Positions 23,437 through 30,948 of a stretch of DNA of 40,216 nt are shown here, piece by piece; the stretch's first letter is position 1; the number at the start of each line of letters is the position of its first letter. Below the pieces are notes generated by a model. That model saw only the letters and a program-made list of their open reading frames with translations. It made no database searches and was not told the DNA's origin. The position numbers and the translations under genes are program-made. The stretch comes from a virus. Where the stretch lies: the IMG/VR virus record IMGVR_UViG_3300047494_000085, positions 1 through 40,216 of that record; one strand, given 5' to 3'.

Positions 23437-23638
23437 GAAGTTCATCGTCGGCACGCTCAGGGCATACGCATTCGCCTACTACCACCTGTGGAAATGCACA
23501 TTTTATCCGCAACTCAAGCAAGCATTCGCACCGGCTAAAAAGAGCCGGTTCAAGATGATTCCGCCGGTGAACGAACCCGCTCCCGGCAGCGACTTCTATG
23601 TGGAATGTCACCCGTGCGGGGCAATTCACTCATGGTAA
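23426..23638 (+). CDS. Small protein of unknown function
   Basis: A 70-residue protein with an aromatic N-terminal helix (AYAFAYYHLWKCTFYPQLKQAF), a proline-rich middle and an end with YVECHPCGAIHSW, where two Cys and two His could bind a metal. It overlaps both neighbours (11 and 7 bases). No family is recognised. Confidence 0.55.
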   Translation: MTSEKFIVGTLRAYAFAYYHLWKCTFYPQLKQAFAPAKKSRFKMIPPVNEPAPGSDFYVECHPCGAIHSW

Positions 23639-23751
23639 TTAGCCCGCTGTTCATCATCCTCGGTTGGGGATTCGCCCTCGTATGCGGATATTTCGTATGC
23701 GGATATTTCGCTGGATATATTGACGGATATTGGAAAGGATTACGACGTTGA
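23632..23751 (+). CDS. 39-residue membrane microprotein with Gly-Tyr repeats
   Basis: A single membrane helix (SPLFIILGWGFALV) runs into a repeated glycine-tyrosine segment, CGYF-VCGYF-AGYIDGYW. It is encoded in part by an exact tandem DNA repeat of 15 bases (GTATGCGGATATTTC twice, 23691-23720). The ATG overlaps the end of the previous gene; the TGA overlaps the next start. Its function is unknown. Confidence 0.5.
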   Translation: MVISPLFIILGWGFALVCGYFVCGYFAGYIDGYWKGLRR

Positions 23752-23861
23752 TTAGTTGCTTGTCCAAGTTTATCGGAATCATGCTGTTTATTACCGGTGA
23801 CCCCGTTCATGCGTGCTATTGGCTTATTGCCGGTATTGTCATCGGAGCTTTCGGTTGGTAG
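23748..23861 (+). CDS. 37-residue membrane microprotein
   Basis: A hydrophobic protein with two short apolar stretches (SKFIGIMLFI, WLIAGIVIGAF) and a Gly-Asp turn. The TTG start overlaps the preceding TGA by three bases, and the TAG overlaps the TTG of xis. It may be a pair with the preceding microprotein. The evidence is only its exact fit between genes. Confidence 0.4.
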   Translation: MISCLSKFIGIMLFITGDPVHACYWLIAGIVIGAFGW

Positions 23862-24049
23862 CGGAGCCACTCCTAACCGAATCCCAACTCCTGGAACTCG
23901 CGCGGTTCTTGAATATCCCTCTCGCACGGTCTACACTCTACCGGCAACGGGCGATTGGCAAGTTCCCGTTCTATCGCATCGGCACGAGCGTCCGCTACAA
24001 AGCGTCCGACCTCGATGCCTTTATGGAGAGATGCCGCAGAGGAGCGTAA
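23855..24049 (+). CDS. xis: Excisionase-like MerR/HTH_17 protein
   Basis: A 64-residue protein with the small winged-helix layout of recombination directionality factors: LLTESQLLELARFLNIPLARST as helix 1 and turn, TLYRQRAIGKFPFYRIGTSVRY as recognition helix and wing, then KASDLDAFMERCRRG. It ends directly before the integrase ATG, the usual place of an excisionase. It would bend attP DNA and drive excision. TTG start overlapping the stop of the preceding microprotein. Confidence 0.8.
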   Translation: MVAEPLLTESQLLELARFLNIPLARSTLYRQRAIGKFPFYRIGTSVRYKASDLDAFMERCRRGA

Positions 24050-25213
24050 ATGGCACGTCAAAGGACCCTAAACGTCAAAATCCGGTCAAAGGGTGGGGGG
24101 TTTGAGGCCCGTCCGACCATCGACGGTCGGCAGAAGTCTATCTTCAGAAAGACCAAACAAGAGGTCGAATCCGAACTCGCAAAACTCTATTTGAGTAAAA
24201 CTCGCCAGGAGCGTGGTACAACGACCCTTGGCGAGTTTATTGCTATCTGGAACGACCGTGAGAAAGCGCGAGCGGAAGACCCGAACGTCCGGTCACCTAA
24301 AACCTATCTCGGGCGCAAGGGACTGCTCGCGACCCACGTCGAGCCCCAACTCGGCCATGTCCGGCTATCATCTATCGACCGGGACCTCATTCGGGATTGG
24401 TCAGAACGGGCCGAGAAGCGGCTTAAGAGCGCACCCGCGCGGAAAGGCAAGGGAAAGGGCACCCGGAGCCTCCAGGCCGCGTATAGCGCCCTTTCTGCGT
24501 GCTTATCCGAGGCCGTAGATGACGGCCTCCTCGAGTCCAACCCCTGCCTCCAGCAAGGTCGGCGCTCGATAAAGCCTCTCCACAAGAAGTCAGACATCGA
24601 AATCCTCATCGCCGACGAGCTTCGAAAGCTCTGGATTGCCGCGACCGCATCGGCCCGCGCCAAGTACACAGCACCGCTCATTTACCTCGCTTCGGCTACG
24701 GGAATGCGTCAGGGTGAAATCCTGGCGCTGAAGTGGGAGGATGTGGACTTGGTGGCGGCGACCATTCGTGTGCGCCGGAACCTCACGAAGGACGTGGAGG
24801 GAAAGGCCCTCTCGAAGCGGCCGAAGACCGCTGCCGGGACGCGGACTATCGGACTGCCTCCCTACGCCGTCCAGGTCCTCAAGCATTGGCAGGCGACCGG
24901 ACGAAAGTCGAGCCTTGGGCTCGTCTTCCCGAACCTGCGTGGGAAGCACCTAAACGCGACCAACTTTATGGCCCGGGAGTTCCGGCCTGCGCTGCTCGAG
25001 GCGAAGGTCCGGCCTGTCACGTTCCACTCGCTGCGTCACACGCACGCGAGCCAACTGATATCCTCCGGAGCCAACCTCAAGGCGATATCCGCTCGCCTCG
25101 GTCACGAGAATATCCAGACGACCTTGGATATCTATGGGCACCTGATGCCGGGCGACGACGCGGTACTCGCGGCCGTCGTGGAGCGGGAGTATCATTCCCT
25201 GATTATTCCCTGA
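24050..25213 (+). CDS. int: Tyrosine integrase
   Basis: A 387-residue recombinase with three parts: a basic N-terminal arm-binding domain (residues 1-60, RSKGGGFEARPTIDGRQKS), a SAM-like core-binding domain and the catalytic domain. Catalytic residues are complete: Arg in ATGMRQGEILALKW, Lys in SKRPKTAAGTRTI, His-x-x-Arg in HSLRHTHASQL, His in LGHENIQ and Tyr in LDIYGHL. It inserts the phage at attP, which lies just downstream. The last codons and stop overlap two arm-type repeats. Confidence 0.95.
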   Translation: MARQRTLNVKIRSKGGGFEARPTIDGRQKSIFRKTKQEVESELAKLYLSKTRQERGTTTLGEFIAIWNDREKARAEDPNVRSPKTYLGRKGLLATHVEPQLGHVRLSSIDRDLIRDWSERAEKRLKSAPARKGKGKGTRSLQAAYSALSACLSEAVDDGLLESNPCLQQGRRSIKPLHKKSDIEILIADELRKLWIAATASARAKYTAPLIYLASATGMRQGEILALKWEDVDLVAATIRVRRNLTKDVEGKALSKRPKTAAGTRTIGLPPYAVQVLKHWQATGRKSSLGLVFPNLRGKHLNATNFMAREFRPALLEAKVRPVTFHSLRHTHASQLISSGANLKAISARLGHENIQTTLDIYGHLMPGDDAVLAAVVEREYHSLIIP

Positions 25214-25302
25214 AATGGGCGAATATGTGGGAATAGTAGGGAATTCTGGGACACCCAGGGGGACTAAAAGTTGTGACGCCGGACCTCGATAAAACTCTTA
25301 CA

Positions 25303-25330
25303 GGCAAAGAAAAACCCCGCATTTGCGGGG
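25303..25330 (-). terminator. Intrinsic terminator next to attP core
   Basis: On the minus strand CCCCGC-AAAT-GCGGGG is followed by TTTTTCTTTGCC. It lies just after the tRNA-like segment in the direction of the tRNA, so integration would give the rebuilt tRNA gene a terminator. Between int and this hairpin (25214-25302) I see only arm repeats. Confidence 0.85.
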
Positions 25331-25332
25331 TA

Positions 25333-25375
<43 letters not shown>

Positions 25376-25451
25376 TCGCGAACAATTTCTCGAATAAACC
25401 ATACAGGATAAGGGTTTTATGAAATCCATTCCCTGACAAATTCCCTGAAAT

Positions 25452-25937
25452 CTACTTGTCGGACGTACAGTAGGGACACCGGGTAACGTCCAACCGGCGC
25501 CGACGACGGCACCACAAGCACGGCCAGGAGGGGATGGTCATTTTGTCCGGGGCTACTCCCGGAGCGTGGTTCGTCTCACAGAACCGCTTGATAGACTCGG
25601 CGTTCATCTTCACGATATCTAGCTCGGACTTTATGCGGTGATATGCGTCCTGATGCGATTCGCAGCATGCCCGCTCGTCGGCGAACGACTTCTCGGCCTG
25701 AAGCGCCCGGGCCGTTAGCTCACCTACCGGAGATGCTTGTAGCGATGCTTTAAGAAGCGCAATCTCCGCGTCCTTCTCTGCGACGACTTCGCGAGCGATG
25801 TCGGCGGCTGCGTCAAAACCCGCGTAAAACACATCCGCGATTAGTGGAGTTTCTTGAGTAGGCCATCTTTCCGTTGACGCTTTGCAAGCGCCTTGAAAGC
25901 GAGCTTCGGCGAGGCGATTTTCAGGATATTTCAACAT
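25452..25937 (-). CDS. Coiled-coil protein with C-terminal zinc site
   Basis: A 161-residue protein: a helical start, then a coiled coil built around REVVAEKDAEIALLKASLQ, more helix with ACCESHQDAYHRIKSELDIV, and a C-terminal zinc-like module (WPCLWCRRRRRL, CPYCTSDK). The DAEI module is shared with the two genes upstream. Start placed at the ATG at 25937, overlapping the previous stop by seven bases. Last gene of the minus block, running towards attP. Function unknown. Confidence 0.6.
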   Translation of the reverse strand: MLKYPENRLAEARFQGACKASTERWPTQETPLIADVFYAGFDAAADIAREVVAEKDAEIALLKASLQASPVGELTARALQAEKSFADERACCESHQDAYHRIKSELDIVKMNAESIKRFCETNHAPGVAPDKMTIPSWPCLWCRRRRRLDVTRCPYCTSDK

Positions 25938-26245
25938 ACATGCTTCCAACGCGAAAGTTCATCTTTGAGCCGCGATATCTCCGCGTCTTTCGCTTCTAGC
26001 GCGTCGTCGTGTTCGCTTTGCATCCGTTCGATTGTTGCGTTCTTGTATTCGAGCGCGGTTCGAATACGAGCAATCTCGCCGTCTTTCTCTGCGGCCTCCA
26101 ATCGCGCAATCTCCGCCTCCCGTGCAATCACCTCGGAGTCCTTGCCGATATGTTCGTCGGGTTGTAGGAACAGGCGGCTATCAAGTTCGCGCTTCAGCCG
26201 CGCAATCTCGCGAGCTTCGGTGAGTCGTTTATCTAAGTCAGTCAC
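25931..26245 (-). CDS. Coiled-coil protein
   Basis: A 104-residue protein that is almost entirely coiled coil, with the repeated module (E/D)-(A/G)-E-I-A-R-(L/I) at EAEIARLEAAE, DGEIARIR and DAEISRLKDEL. It starts with TDLDKRLTEAREI, like its paralogue at 26432 (SDLESKLAEARERI). GTG start; eight-base overlaps on both sides. It may form a scaffold with its neighbours. Confidence 0.6.
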   Translation of the reverse strand: MTDLDKRLTEAREIARLKRELDSRLFLQPDEHIGKDSEVIAREAEIARLEAAEKDGEIARIRTALEYKNATIERMQSEHDDALEAKDAEISRLKDELSRWKHVC

Positions 26246-26435
26246 GGCTTTTCAACTCCGCGCATGCAGAGCAATACGTGAAAGGGTCGCTCTGCTCCTT
26301 AAGATTCAAGAAGCCGCCCTCTCGCCATGTGTGACCGTAAGCTCTACACATCATGCGCGCAGTATCGAGCTTGCTTTCGTAATGTTTAATCAAACGGTCA
26401 ATACTAAGGTCTTGAAAATCGTCGGGCTTACTCAT
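26238..26435 (-). CDS. Small protein of unknown function
   Basis: A 65-residue protein with a helix (SIDRLIKHYESKLDTARMMCRAYGH) and two cysteines at the end (YCSACAELKSRD). With Cys and His of MMCRAYGH these could hold a metal. It lies between two coiled-coil paralogues and overlaps both (8 and 4 bases). No family is recognised. Confidence 0.55.
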   Translation of the reverse strand: MSKPDDFQDLSIDRLIKHYESKLDTARMMCRAYGHTWREGGFLNLKEQSDPFTYCSACAELKSRD

Positions 26436-26677
26436 CCTTTATCCTCAAACTCATCTTCAATGATTCTCGGGGTTTGAATCATGCGTGTGAGACGCGCAAT
26501 CTCCGCGTCTCTCTGCGCAACGATTTCGCTAGCGATTGCATCGCAGGCATCGAAGGCCGATAAAGCGGCGTCGCATCCGTCGCATATAGAATCGGCCCTC
26601 GGGTCGGAGCCTAGTGCGTGATATGCGCATGAAATTCGCTCGCGAGCCTCGGCGAGTTTGGATTCGAGGTCACTCAT
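26432..26677 (-). CDS. Coiled-coil/cysteine protein, paralogue
   Basis: An 81-residue protein beginning SDLESKLAEARERISCAY, with a cysteine pair ICDGCDAA and then SEIVAQRDAEIARLTRMIQ, nearly the same module as in the genes at 25452 and 25931. It seems to be one of three copies from local duplication and divergence. ATGA overlaps at both ends. Confidence 0.6.
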   Translation of the reverse strand: MSDLESKLAEARERISCAYHALGSDPRADSICDGCDAALSAFDACDAIASEIVAQRDAEIARLTRMIQTPRIIEDEFEDKG

Positions 26678-27042
26678 TTCGTCACCCGAACGCTCCCGAA
26701 CAGCCGAGCGTACCCGTACACCTGAGCGTTCTCGTACACCCGAGCGTACCCGTACACCCGAGCATTGGGGCCGACGTAGGCCGTGTCCGCAACCGTCGCG
26801 GTGTCGGCAACCCAGCCTCCACCATTGGAGTGCTTGTGAGCGGGTACGGGCCCGTTACCGTCGCCAAAGTCAAACGTCGTGACAGCGGGCTTTTCGGGTT
26901 TCTCTGCGGGAGTTGCGTTCTCTGCGAGCATCTCACGCACGACGGCGCGAACGTGTGCGTCGATGTCGCCCGCGACGCCTAACGGACTGCGCTCGCCGAG
27001 AGCATCCTGGAGCCTCTCGAACGTCAACTTACTCGTATTCAC
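26674..27042 (-). CDS. Hexapeptide-repeat (left-handed beta-helix) protein
   Basis: A 122-residue protein. The N-terminal 60 residues are helical and charged. The C-terminal half is a short left-handed beta-helix: VADTATVADTAYVGPNARVYGYARVYENAQVYGYARLFG, read as six-residue turns with V/A/Y at inward positions. Only about seven turns are present, far fewer than in acyltransferases of this fold, and no catalytic His is obvious, so it is probably structural, perhaps self-trimerising. GTG start with GAGG seven bases upstream, where the spacer is TTTATCC. Confidence 0.65.
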   Translation of the reverse strand: MNTSKLTFERLQDALGERSPLGVAGDIDAHVRAVVREMLAENATPAEKPEKPAVTTFDFGDGNGPVPAHKHSNGGGWVADTATVADTAYVGPNARVYGYARVYENAQVYGYARLFGSVRVTK

Positions 27043-27076
27043 GGATAAACCTCACTTGCTTTACACGCTTGTCTCT

Positions 27077-27595
27077 TCATAATGCCGCCAACTTCGCTTC
27101 GAGATAGTTGGGGCGGCGTTCGGACTTCTTGGGCGCGACCGTGCCGGTCTCTTCCCCGTAGTGGCGGAGATACGCCCGCATCTTCGCAGCAACGTCTTTC
27201 GGCTTTATATCAGCATGGTTGTTAACTCCGTAACGCCCGGGTAGGAACCATGCCGACGCAACGGCATACGGAATATTGAAGAACCTACTAAGGGCGTCCA
27301 GGCCCGTGAAAATAGAGTAGGTGACGCTTCCGCTTTCGCCCTCGTCACGCATGTCGTGCCGACGAGCCCTGGAGCCATAAACCTTTACCTTGAGACCCTT
27401 TTCCTGGAATTCCGGAAGAAGGGCGAGGTAACCGCCAGCACACGCGGCGGTACCGCAGAACCACGTATCCATGTTGAATTGGGTAACCGGCTTCTCGCAG
27501 AACTGCCGCGCTTTATCGAATTTCTCGAGCGCGATTACTGCTGCACGGATGCGGTCGCACCGCCGGGATTTTACTTCGTCAGTAAGGTCAAACAT
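27077..27595 (-). CDS. Conserved-looking phage protein with CGT-AAC motif
   Basis: A 172-residue protein. The region FNMDTWFCGTAACAGGYLAL resembles a motif I have seen in many phage hypothetical proteins (FDM...W......CGTxACxxG), where the two cysteines may form a disulfide or metal site. The rest is helical and basic at the end (KKSERRPNYLEAKL). SD GAAGGA lies six bases before the ATG. Function unknown. Confidence 0.65.
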   Translation of the reverse strand: MFDLTDEVKSRRCDRIRAAVIALEKFDKARQFCEKPVTQFNMDTWFCGTAACAGGYLALLPEFQEKGLKVKVYGSRARRHDMRDEGESGSVTYSIFTGLDALSRFFNIPYAVASAWFLPGRYGVNNHADIKPKDVAAKMRAYLRHYGEETGTVAPKKSERRPNYLEAKLAAL

Positions 27596-27598
27596 ATT

Positions 27599-27694
27599 TT
27601 ATCCTTCGAGTCCCAGGCTTGCAGCCCAGAGTAATAAAAAGCAAATGATAACCGCCGCAACCCAAATGAGCGCGTCGCGCACGAGCTTGTTCAT
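27599..27694 (-). CDS. 31-residue membrane microprotein
   Basis: Short protein of one membrane helix (LIWVAAVIICFLLLWAAS) flanked by Lys/Arg at the N-terminus and Glu at the C-terminus, three bases upstream of the next gene. It is below the usual size cut-off but fits exactly between its neighbours. Role unknown. Confidence 0.5.
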   Translation of the reverse strand: MNKLVRDALIWVAAVIICFLLLWAASLGLEG

Positions 27695-27699
27695 CACGA

Positions 27700-27939
27700 T
27701 TAAAGTCCTGTCGTTAGGTGGAAATGGTCCCCGCATGGGTAGGTTTTATAGATATTCGAACCGTTGCGGGATATCCAGGCAGTTGCGTCGTCTTGGGTCC
27801 GGAACACGAGTTTCGGTTTACCGGTCTTAGGGTTGCGGCACGACTGCTCGTTGTGGATAGGTTTGTTCTGGAACCCGGGTACGCGCGGGATAAAAGCTAG
27901 GGGGATTCCATGTTTGTTCCGTCGCGAACTGATATTCAT
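27700..27939 (-). CDS. Small protein with C-terminal CxGDHxH motif
   Basis: A 79-residue protein. The second half, VFRTQDDATAWISRNG, then YKTYPCGDHFHLTTGL, looks like a short alpha-beta module ending in a Cys-Gly-Asp-His-x-His metal-binding tail. The same tail ends the protein at 33948. The first half overlaps the membrane gene at 27827 by 113 bases, unusually long here, so the start may be wrong; no later start codon is available. Confidence 0.5.
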   Translation of the reverse strand: MNISSRRNKHGIPLAFIPRVPGFQNKPIHNEQSCRNPKTGKPKLVFRTQDDATAWISRNGSNIYKTYPCGDHFHLTTGL

Positions 27940-28066
27940 GGACGTTCACTTTCCGGGGTATAGCGATTCCCCAATGGGAGAGACAGTAAATGGCGCCGCC
28001 CACCATGAGGCCGATTACGACCGACCCGGTGAGTATAACACAGGTGGAGACCACGGTGCAATCCAT
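27827..28066 (-). CDS. Small membrane protein
   Basis: A 79-residue protein with one or two membrane segments at the start (VSTCVILTGSVVIGLMVGGAIYCL) and a polar, proline-rich tail (NPPSFYPARTRVPEQTYPQ). Its ATG shares bases with the previous TAA (TAATG), the main evidence for it. Its tail overlaps the gene at 27700 in another frame. Confidence 0.5.
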   Translation of the reverse strand: MDCTVVSTCVILTGSVVIGLMVGGAIYCLSHWGIAIPRKVNVHEYQFATEQTWNPPSFYPARTRVPEQTYPQRAVVPQP

Positions 28067-28449
28067 TAGCGTTTCCGCAGTCCTTCCATCCACTCTAGGT
28101 GGGTTATATGCTTACCTTGCGGGAGGGAGCCGAGGCCGTCCTCGGCGCTGCTTACGAGAATGATATTCAGGAGGGTTCCGTCGAGGAAGCGCGCCTCGTA
28201 TTCCCGATGGAAATACGGCGCGTCGTTTTCCGTCACGTATCCGGCGCTGCTAACCCCGAGAAGGTTGGAGACAATCATCGTTATCTCACCCGTGAACGGG
28301 ACAATGGCGGCGCCGCGTTCGAGGACTCCATCCTCGGTTATAAAGTACGCAGGCCCACGTGTCGGAAGCCCTTTCGCGCGGAACGCCGTACGCGGCACGT
28401 ATCCGTCTGGTAATGAGTATTGACAGATAATATCAGCTAATAATTCCAT
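28066..28449 (-). CDS. Protein of unknown function
   Basis: A 127-residue protein with strand-rich sequence (GPAYFITEDGVLERGAAIVPFTGEITMIV) and a basic end (EWMEGLRKR). The ATG at 28449 is preferred over an earlier in-frame start at 28497 because GGGGGAG lies seven bases upstream. That ribosome binding site can pair within a small hairpin (GCTCC/GGAGC), so translation may be controlled. No family recognised. Confidence 0.6.
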   Translation of the reverse strand: MELLADIICQYSLPDGYVPRTAFRAKGLPTRGPAYFITEDGVLERGAAIVPFTGEITMIVSNLLGVSSAGYVTENDAPYFHREYEARFLDGTLLNIILVSSAEDGLGSLPQGKHITHLEWMEGLRKR

Positions 28450-28478
28450 GTGTACGCTCCCCCTTTGGAGCGCGCCGA

Positions 28479-28520
28479 AACGAAGAAATGGTCCCACGGC
28501 ATTGCTACCGTGGGACCATT
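28479..28520 (-). terminator. Strong hairpin, probable terminator
   Basis: A perfect 13-bp inverted repeat, AATGGTCCCACGG (28487-28499) and CCGTGGGACCATT (28508-28520), loop of eight. On the minus strand it is followed by TTCTTCGTTTCGG, a weak U-tract. It closes the lipoprotein gene. Just upstream, minus-strand GAGGTAGTACAAT near 28517-28530 resembles the extended -10 element of other promoters here, but no good -35 box is seen. Confidence 0.65.
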
Positions 28521-28582
28521 GTACTACCTCAAGCGTGAGGATGGAAGTGGGCTATGATACTACGAAGGTCGGAAGTTTATTC

Positions 28583-30400
28583 TTAGCACGTTCCGTTCGT
28601 GCAGAACGTCACACTCTTCGAGAGGTCTATTCCGTTGGTCGTAACGGGAATCGAGTAGGTTGGTGTTGCGTTGGGATTGATACCAAGCTCGGCGGCTGGC
28701 CCAAGCCAGGCGTCGTGGCGCCACGCGAACGAAAGGCCCGGCGCTCCGGACCAATTCGTGTCTCCGATATACCCGCCGTAGTGTTCTCTATCGACCGTGC
28801 GTAGTAGCACCTTCACATAGGGAAGGTTGTTCGTTGCGTTTATTTGGGCGTCGGTCAAGTTGAGAAACCAGCGCGTACCCTCGGGAGGCCGCTGTCCTGC
28901 GCCTGTATGACCCACACACGCACTCGAAGAGTTCGTGTTGGCACCGTCGCTCGATTTCGCGGGATAAACGAAGCTCGGGTCCCCGCAGAGCACGGATGCC
29001 GAGATGGCATACGGGAGCGTACCGTTCGGGGATGCCTCCGCAGCCGCGAGGGCGTTCGGGTCGATTCCACCCAAGCTCGTCGCGATATCCGTCGCGGTCG
29101 AGCCGGAGCATCCGGTTCCGTCACCCGACCAAGGGCAAACGCCCCCACCACCGAGATTCAGCGTCGGCGAGACCACCGGGTCATCGCAGAGCCAGCCGTC
29201 GAATTCCTCGCCCATGATGACGATATCGGCCGCGCAATGATGGTCGCTGCCTTGTTCGACGTACATGCCCACCGGAAGCGCGAGAGGCGTCCCAGAGGGC
29301 ACGCCGTTACCTTTACAGGTACCGGCAGCATACGGCTCTTTATTGCAGGACGTGACGACGTTTATGGACGGGTCGGCCGGATTGAGTTGGTCGAGGGGCT
29401 CGGAGCCCTCGTTTACATTACCGGTACACGCACCGGCGCAGCCGAGGCCGCCGATATTGTCGTGTCCGGATTGGAATTCGAGCGCGGCCCACGCGGCCGA
29501 ATTCGGAGATATTGATGGATTACTCGGAAGCGGTTTGCATATCGGATTGGAGACATATATCGTCACGCACCGGGATGCTGATAAACTGCCGGATGGCACG
29601 GGAGTTGGTGTGGGCGGCGGTGGCGCCGCATAAAACTCCACGACCTCCGGGCTCGAGGTTATATTCGTATAGGCGACGTTACCAGACGGCGCCCCAACGA
29701 GCGTGCCTCCGGATAAAACCGCAATCTTTACGATTTGCGTCGGCCCATTATATGTCAGATTAGCAGCACCGATATTACCGGTAACCGTAACCGTAATATC
29801 TCCGGAAGAATCTATCGAGGTCGATAAACTCTCACAGCACGACGGAGCGATACTGACTAGTGGAGTCGCAGTCGGGGCAATGGTAGGGGCAAAGGTGGGC
29901 GCCGGGGTGGGCGTTATCACCGCAGTAGGAGGCGCAGTCGGCACGGGCGTTGGCGATGGCGATGCGGATGCGGTGGGGGACGGGCTCGGGGTTGCAGGTG
30001 GGACAGTTGGCGTAGACACAGGGATGGGTGTAAACGAAGTTGTCGGCACCGGCGAGGGCGTCGCAGATGAGACGGGTGTAGGCGACGGGCTTGTCGGAGC
30101 CGGTGATAAACTCGCGGACGGCTTCGGTGTCGTCGAGGCGGACGGGCTCGAGGTAGCCTTCGGTGGGCTGGCCGACGCAGACGGTTTGGGCGTCGGGGCT
30201 GTCGTTGGTTTTGATGATGGCACTCCTGTCGGGGAAGGTGAGGGAGACGGCGTTACGCAGTCTACCGAAACTCCTCCGGACGCACTCGTAACGGTTGCGG
30301 ACGAACACTTTATTATCGTATCTGCCGAACATGAGGATGCCGCGACCGCGCTAACGGCGAGGAGCGCGGTCAATAGGAATCTTCGTATGGGGTTTATCAC
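28583..30400 (-). CDS. Large lipoprotein with Pro/Ser/Thr-rich stalk
   Basis: A 605-residue exported protein. The N-terminus is a lipoprotein signal: Arg-Arg, a hydrophobic core (FLLTALLAVSAVA) and the lipobox AASSC. Residues about 50-185 are a stalk of Thr-Pro/Ser-Pro repeats that would span a wall. A short beta domain follows (DITVTVTGNIGAANL), a second proline linker (PPPPTPTPVPSG), and a Cys-rich C-terminal domain of about 280 residues (WAALEFQSGHDNI, HHCAADIVIMGEEFDGW, FCTNGTC). A surface protein in an accessory region suggests lysogenic conversion. GTG start; no close relative is recognised. Confidence 0.8.
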   Translation of the reverse strand: MINPIRRFLLTALLAVSAVAASSCSADTIIKCSSATVTSASGGVSVDCVTPSPSPSPTGVPSSKPTTAPTPKPSASASPPKATSSPSASTTPKPSASLSPAPTSPSPTPVSSATPSPVPTTSFTPIPVSTPTVPPATPSPSPTASASPSPTPVPTAPPTAVITPTPAPTFAPTIAPTATPLVSIAPSCCESLSTSIDSSGDITVTVTGNIGAANLTYNGPTQIVKIAVLSGGTLVGAPSGNVAYTNITSSPEVVEFYAAPPPPTPTPVPSGSLSASRCVTIYVSNPICKPLPSNPSISPNSAAWAALEFQSGHDNIGGLGCAGACTGNVNEGSEPLDQLNPADPSINVVTSCNKEPYAAGTCKGNGVPSGTPLALPVGMYVEQGSDHHCAADIVIMGEEFDGWLCDDPVVSPTLNLGGGGVCPWSGDGTGCSGSTATDIATSLGGIDPNALAAAEASPNGTLPYAISASVLCGDPSFVYPAKSSDGANTNSSSACVGHTGAGQRPPEGTRWFLNLTDAQINATNNLPYVKVLLRTVDREHYGGYIGDTNWSGAPGLSFAWRHDAWLGPAAELGINPNATPTYSIPVTTNGIDLSKSVTFCTNGTC

Positions 30401-30448
30401 TACATGGGTTACCTTGCTTTCGTGTGATTATTGCGGCGTGTTGGTGAA

Positions 30449-30916
30449 CTATGGCTCGTGAACGACCACGAAACGGTTGTCCATATACCGTTCCAATATA
30501 CTTCGGACTTCCGGCCAGGGGTGTCCATCCCCCACGGGCGGGAGGTACACTCGTGCGAGGCGCACCGAGTCTACCATTTCCACTAGCTCACGAGCGGAAC
30601 GCTCGATGAGCGATAAATCCGCGTCCTCCCAGAAGTTCCATTTTACCGCTAGGGTAAAGATAGGCGGATTCAACCAAATGGCCGTGACGTGGTTTCCCGT
30701 CCCGAGGTCCTTACCTCGATGGCCGGGAACTCTGCCCTGGCCGATGAGCTTCCGGCCAAGAACTTTATCAATTCCTGGATATCGGTGCTTTGCCTGCGCG
30801 AGTATACCGCGTGCAAATACGGCGCGGCCGTTCTTCGCAACGTACCCCGACGTAGGTAGAGCCAGGGCCGCACCTTGCGGCACGGCGTTCCAGAAATTGA
30901 ACACACGCTCTTTCAT
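30449..30916 (-). CDS. Macro-domain (ADP-ribose-binding) protein
   Basis: A 155-residue protein that looks like a macro domain. It has an opening strand-helix, then NGRAVFARGILAQAKHRYPGIDKVLGRKLI, in which the Gly-rich loop and the helix line up with the ADP-ribose-binding loop of phage and bacterial macro domains. A strand VKWNFWEDADLSLIERSARELVEMV follows, and VYLPPVGDGHPWPEV with the second binding loop. Macro domains bind or hydrolyse ADP-ribose groups. AGGGA lies six bases before the ATG. It stands two genes away from an ADP-ribosyltransferase-like gene. Confidence 0.75.
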   Translation of the reverse strand: MKERVFNFWNAVPQGAALALPTSGYVAKNGRAVFARGILAQAKHRYPGIDKVLGRKLIGQGRVPGHRGKDLGTGNHVTAIWLNPPIFTLAVKWNFWEDADLSLIERSARELVEMVDSVRLARVYLPPVGDGHPWPEVRSILERYMDNRFVVVHEP

Positions 30917-30948
30917 AGAACATCCCTACTAAGGCCGGTGTAGTGTAA

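Noticed and set aside
23691-23720. Short tandem repeat considered as a CRISPR or iteron
   Set aside because: Only two adjacent copies exist, without spacers, inside a coding frame. No CRISPR array was seen in the window.
29703-30461. Long plus-strand frame rich in Gly and Val
   Set aside because: It is the antisense of the Thr-Pro/Ser-Pro stalk of the lipoprotein; its low complexity reflects the complement of TP/SP codons and it has no start signal.
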